This document shows, piece by piece, positions 7,592 through 11,220 of a stretch of DNA of 11,220 nt; positions within the stretch are counted from its first letter, which is position 1, and the number at the start of each line of letters is the position of its first letter. A model generated the notes under the pieces. It had not been told where the DNA came from. It saw only the letters and a program-made list of their open reading frames with translations, and ran no database searches. The stretch comes from JBBIKU01 sp037445245 (GTDB lineage Bacteria > Chloroflexota > Anaerolineae > Anaerolineales > Anaerolineaceae). The stretch covers positions 1-11,220 of the forward strand of contig JBBIKU010000077.1 in assembly GCA_037445245.1 (NCBI GenBank), read 5' to 3'. The position numbers and the translations under genes were made by a program.

Positions 7592-7603
7592 CCGCATTGC
7601 GGG

Positions 7604-9268
<1,665 letters not shown>

Positions 9269-9299
9269 TACTTTTCCTCCCTGGCAGTATACAGGCGGA

Positions 9300-9346
9300 T
9301 AAATAATAAAGAAGCGGGGAGTGCCGTTGATCTGGCGCCTCCCCGC
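9300..9346 (-). terminator. strong stem-loop with U-rich tail in the pyrG leader (terminator or attenuator)
   Basis: On the minus strand GCGGGGAG (9346-9339) pairs perfectly with CTCCCCGC (9321-9314), and GGC/GCC pairs further in. The stem is followed by TTCTTTATTATTTAT. It lies about 45 bases before the pyrG start codon and downstream of the predicted pyrG promoter. It could simply end transcription of the S1-domain gene, or it could act as a transcription attenuator for pyrG. Confidence 0.7.
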
Positions 9347-9391
9347 CTGGGTTTGCGGTTGGTTGTTATTCTAATGGGCGGTTGGTGTTTG

Positions 9392-9420
9392 ATTACATCC
9401 GGCATATTCACCTTGTTCAA
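9392..9420 (-). promoter_or_regulatory. predicted promoter of pyrG
   Basis: On the minus strand TTGAAC (9420-9415), a 17-bp spacer and TGTAAT (9397-9392) match consensus at 4/6 and 5/6. Transcription would begin near 9385, giving a leader of roughly 117 nt that contains the terminator-like stem-loop. Confidence 0.55.
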
Positions 9421-9589
9421 CAACGATCGCCCGGCGGGGCTTGGTTTGGCTTTTGCTGCATGTGCCAGGCGACTTTTGGCAGATTGCTACAATATGTGCA
9501 GGTGTACGAAAATAACGTCCGGTCTTACCTTCTACAACCGTTTATACCAGATTTGCAGATGGGATACAAGGGCGAAGTGCGAGCGGCGC

Positions 9590-10417
9590 TCACTCGGCGC
9601 GTGCTTTGTGTTCGAGCGTGCGAGCCAGGATGTCTTCCTGCTCCTGCGAAACAGGCTTACTTTTGCGCTCTCGGGCTTCTTGCTGGTTTTCCTGCTTTGC
9701 CCGTTCCATCGCTTCGCGCAGGGCAATTTCCATGGCGGTCGGTTCCGGCTCGGGGGGATCACCCTGCAGGGTGGTGGTTGCCTCGTCGTCTTTGCCGTGG
9801 CTCTTGCGGCTCGCCTTGCGGCGGCGGGCGCCTGCTTTTGCGCTGCTGCCTTCGGCGGCGGGGCTTTCGCTCTGGCTTTCTTTGATCAGTTCGGGTTGCA
9901 GCGCTTTCATGCTCAGCTTGATCTGCTTCTTGCGGCGGATGACCTCGATCACCTCGGCTTCGATCTCTTCGCCGGTTTTGACCACATCTTCGGGGGCGCG
10001 CACGTAGCCGTGCGCCATTTCGCTGATGTGCACCAGCCCGGGGCGCTCGGCGCCGATCTCGACGAAGGCGCCGAATTTTTCCATGCGCACCACAGTGCCC
10101 TTGACGATCATGCCTTTCTTGATCTCGCGCCATTCCAGGTTGAGCGGTTTGAGCATGGTCAGCTCGATCCGTTCTCCGTTGACGCGGCGCACCCAGGCTT
10201 CGACTTCCTGACCGGGCTGCAGGATGTCATCGACGCGTTTGCTCGGCTCGCCCTCTTTGGGCGAAACCATCTGCGAAATGTGCATCACCGCCGGATGCGG
10301 CATGCCGATATCGATGATGGCGCCTGCCAGGGTGGTTTTGAGCACCCTGCCGGTAATTCGCATTTTTGGTTTGATCTCCACCTGGGCTTGATTTTCCTTC
10401 TCGGTACTCGAATCCAT
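9590..10417 (-). CDS. S1 RNA-binding domain protein (two S1 repeats, charged tail)
   Basis: This 275-residue protein has two S1 (OB-fold) RNA-binding domains. Repeat 1 spans about residues 18-88 (ITGRVLKTTLAGAIIDIG ... ERIELTM). Repeat 2 spans about 102-170 (GMIVKGTVVRMEKFGAFVEI, then GLVHISEMAHGYV) and is closer to the consensus. From about residue 175 the chain is low-complexity: first a Lys/Arg/Ser basic stretch (RRRKASRKSHGK), then a Glu/Gln/Lys-rich helix-prone end. This resembles shortened ribosomal protein S1 or the general stress S1 proteins of other bacteria, and a role in translation or RNA handling is likely but not specific. The ATG has GGAGTG seven bases upstream and a consensus promoter before it, so the gene is probably well expressed. 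Confidence 0.88.
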   Translation of the reverse strand: MDSSTEKENQAQVEIKPKMRITGRVLKTTLAGAIIDIGMPHPAVMHISQMVSPKEGEPSKRVDDILQPGQEVEAWVRRVNGERIELTMLKPLNLEWREIKKGMIVKGTVVRMEKFGAFVEIGAERPGLVHISEMAHGYVRAPEDVVKTGEEIEAEVIEVIRRKKQIKLSMKALQPELIKESQSESPAAEGSSAKAGARRRKASRKSHGKDDEATTTLQGDPPEPEPTAMEIALREAMERAKQENQQEARERKSKPVSQEQEDILARTLEHKARAE

Positions 10418-10452
10418 GAAAACACACTCCAGAATTAATTCAGCGACTGGGC

Positions 10453-10481
10453 ATTATACCCCTCGAATCGAAACCTGTCAA
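10453..10481 (-). promoter_or_regulatory. perfect-consensus promoter of the S1-domain gene
   Basis: On the minus strand TTGACA (10481-10476) and TATAAT (10458-10453) are both exact and 17 bp apart. The bases upstream (10482-10497) are AT-only apart from single G/C positions and resemble an UP element. Transcription would start near 10446, giving a leader of about 28 nt. Confidence 0.85.
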
Positions 10482-10501
10482 TTAAAATAAGATTAAGTGG
10501 G

Positions 10502-10536
10502 TTGCGCTTGCCGCCGGGGGGCAGGTATGATAGAAT
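10502..10536 (+). promoter_or_regulatory. predicted promoter of the tRNA-Ser pair
   Basis: Two overlapping plus-strand solutions exist: TTGCCG (10508-10513), 17 bp, TAGAAT (10531-10536); or TTGCGC (10502-10507), 18 bp, TATGAT (10526-10531). Either starts transcription 20-30 bases before the first tRNA, divergently from the S1-gene promoter. Confidence 0.55.
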
Positions 10537-10564
10537 CGCTGGCATGGGGGCAAGTTGCCCTGCT

Positions 10565-10649
10565 GGAGGGATGGCCGAGTGGCTTAAGGCGCCTGTCTTG
10601 AAAACAGGTGTGGGGCAACCCACCGTGGGTTCGAATCCCTCTCCCTCCG
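10565..10649 (+). tRNA. tRNA-Ser(UGA)
   Basis: The cloverleaf is complete: acceptor GGAGGGA/TCCCTCC with discriminator G, D-arm GCC...GGC, anticodon stem CCTGT/ACAGG with loop CTTGAAA (anticodon TGA, reading UCA), a long class II variable arm (GTGGG/CCCAC), and T-loop TTCGAAT. The T-stem has one T-T mismatch (10626 with 10640). CCA is not encoded. Confidence 0.96.
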
Positions 10650-10683
10650 CCTGATGAGAAGGGGGAGGCGCAAGTGAGTGATC

Positions 10684-10773
10684 GGGGAGGTGCCAGAGTG
10701 GTTGATTGGGGCCGCCTGCTAAGTGGTTGTCGGGGGAATACCTCGACCGCGGGTTCGAATCCCGCCCTCCCCG
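10684..10773 (+). tRNA. tRNA-Ser(GCU)
   Basis: Acceptor GGGGAGG pairs with CCTCCCC, with discriminator G. The anticodon loop CTGCTAA gives anticodon GCT (reading AGC and AGU). The long variable arm pairs GTCGGGG with CCTCGAC, and the T-arm GCGGG/CCCGC encloses TTCGAAT. CCA is not encoded. It lies 34 nt after tRNA-Ser(UGA), presumably in one transcript. A recombinase frame on the other strand runs into this gene and stops in its anticodon loop. Confidence 0.96.
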
Positions 10774-11220
10774 CTAGTACACCCCGTTGGGGTGTCCGTG
10801 TAAGGCCTTATTAAAGGCTGAAACGCAAAAGTCGGCTGTCCGGCCACGAATGCGTTTCCACGCAAGTAGGCTCTTTCGATCACGAGTCGAAGGAGCCTTT
10901 TGCGTTCAAATTGGGAAAGATCCTCCCAGCCATCGAGCTGAGGCTGGATTTGCAAAGCTAATGTCATTCTAGCACAGGATTCGTCCGCGTGCAAGGATGT
11001 GCGAAGAGTCTCGTGCCTTGCAGTTTCGTTATCAAACGACCGCCGGTCGATCTGGCTGGCCAGGAAAAGATCCTTGGCTCGAGTGTAGCGGACGTCACTC
11101 TCCTGCAGCTGGGCATCGATCGCCAGGTTTTCAACAGAGAGTACCTGCGCAACCTGATACCGCAACCATTTTACTACTTGTGCTTCGATTCGTTCAGCGC
11201 GCACCAATCCTTGGGGGCAA
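10719..11220 (-). CDS. C-terminal part of a large serine recombinase (gene continues beyond the window)
   Basis: The minus-strand frame is open at the window edge and reads CPQGLVRAERIEAQVV, which looks like the end of the zinc-ribbon domain followed by the coiled-coil region of a large serine recombinase. Further on are YTRAKDLFLASQIDRRSF, a W...LSQFERKRLLRLVIERAYLRGNAF block, and QPTFAFQPL, all typical of the C-terminal end of such recombinases. These enzymes integrate and excise mobile elements through a catalytic serine that is not in this window. About the last 30 residues are not conserved and come from the 3' half of tRNA-Ser(GCU) read antisense; the stop TAG is the complement of the tRNA's anticodon loop. 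The true protein may end a little earlier in ancestral copies. Whether the upstream part is intact is unknown. Confidence 0.75.
   Translation of the reverse strand, partial: CPQGLVRAERIEAQVVKWLRYQVAQVLSVENLAIDAQLQESDVRYTRAKDLFLASQIDRRSFDNETARHETLRTSLHADESCARMTLALQIQPQLDGWEDLSQFERKRLLRLVIERAYLRGNAFVAGQPTFAFQPLIRPYTDTPTGCTSGEGGIRTRGRGIPPTTT
10779..10795. other. perfect hairpin just after tRNA-Ser(GCU)
   Basis: ACACCCC (10779-10785) and GGGGTGT (10789-10795) form a perfect seven-base-pair stem with loop GTT, five bases after the tRNA. No U-tract follows, so it is a processing or boundary structure at best, not a standard terminator. Confidence 0.5.
10868..10901 (+). terminator. possible intrinsic terminator for the tRNA operon, antisense to the recombinase
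   Basis: On the plus strand AGGCTCTTTCGA (10868-10879) pairs with TCGAAGGAGCCT (10887-10898), twelve pairs with one G-U, around a seven-base loop, followed by TTTTGCG. It would stop transcripts reading out of the tRNA pair. It lies inside the conserved coding region of the recombinase on the other strand, so part of the symmetry may be coincidental. Confidence 0.45.

Larger units (their letters stand above)
9269..9589. other. gap between the S1-domain gene and pyrG
   Basis: I see no gene in these 321 bases. The pyrG-proximal third holds, on the minus strand, a promoter, a leader with a strong stem-loop, and the pyrG ribosome binding site, listed separately. In the remainder (about 9421-9589) the only structure noticed is a four-base-pair GCCC/GGGC hairpin at 9429-9440, too weak to call a terminator for the S1-domain gene. 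Confidence 0.5.

Noticed and set aside
7592..7602. Small CCGC/GCGG hairpin near the pyrG stop as a pyrG terminator
   Set aside because: Only four base pairs, overlaps the region of the eno -35 box, and no U-tract follows.
9353..10438. A 361-codon plus-strand open frame across the S1-domain gene
   Set aside because: It is antisense to a recognisable two-S1-domain protein with a perfect promoter and ribosome binding site; the plus-strand product is low-complexity.
10565..10773. The two adjacent tRNA-Ser genes as a tandem duplication or attachment-site repeat
   Set aside because: They have different anticodons, acceptor stems and variable arms; shared sequence is limited to the universal T-loop region.

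Overview
This 11.2 kb window looks like chromosomal DNA from a moderately GC-rich bacterium. I suspect Chloroflexota (Anaerolineae-like), because of the protein flavour, the gene mix and the type of serine recombinase at the right edge. That placement is inference; no rRNA is present to settle it. Most of the window is ordinary housekeeping DNA with short gaps and recognisable sigma-70-type promoters.

Layout, left to right. (1) Plus strand, 1-2600: the 3' part of ruvB (Holliday-junction motor) overlaps queA (queuosine synthesis) by 4 nt, and a family-5 uracil-DNA glycosylase gene follows. (2) Plus strand, 2601-3348: an AT-richer islet with its own promoter carries an AbrB/MazE-type antitoxin and a VapC-like PIN toxin. 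The toxin gene seems to have lost an internal segment and to be frameshifted near its end. (3) Minus strand, 5950 to 3273: a three-gene operon encodes a DUF1622 membrane protein, an MttC-type corrinoid protein and an MttB-superfamily methyltransferase without pyrrolysine. (4) Minus strand, 10417 to 6196: a two-S1-domain RNA-binding protein, then pyrG (CTP synthase), then eno (enolase). Each has its own predicted promoter, and a stem-loop terminator lies between the pyrG promoter and its start codon. (5) Plus strand, 10565-10773: tRNA-Ser(UGA) and tRNA-Ser(GCU). (6) Minus strand, from the right edge to 10719: the C-terminal part of a large serine recombinase. Its open frame runs into the second tRNA gene and stops on the antisense of the anticodon loop, which marks a probable boundary of an integrated element extending to the right.

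How the parts work together. ruvB and the glycosylase belong to DNA repair, and queA to tRNA modification. The corrinoid protein and MttB homologue should form a methyl-transfer pair that demethylates a methylated (probably quaternary) amine. The second methyltransferase that would pass the methyl group on, and the reductive activator, are not in the window. pyrG and eno are core metabolism.

I did not find a clearly new defence or mobile system. The points most worth checking are the recombinase/tRNA junction with its nested inverted repeats, the possible attenuator in the pyrG leader, the membrane protein tied to the MttC/MttB pair, and the decaying PIN toxin.
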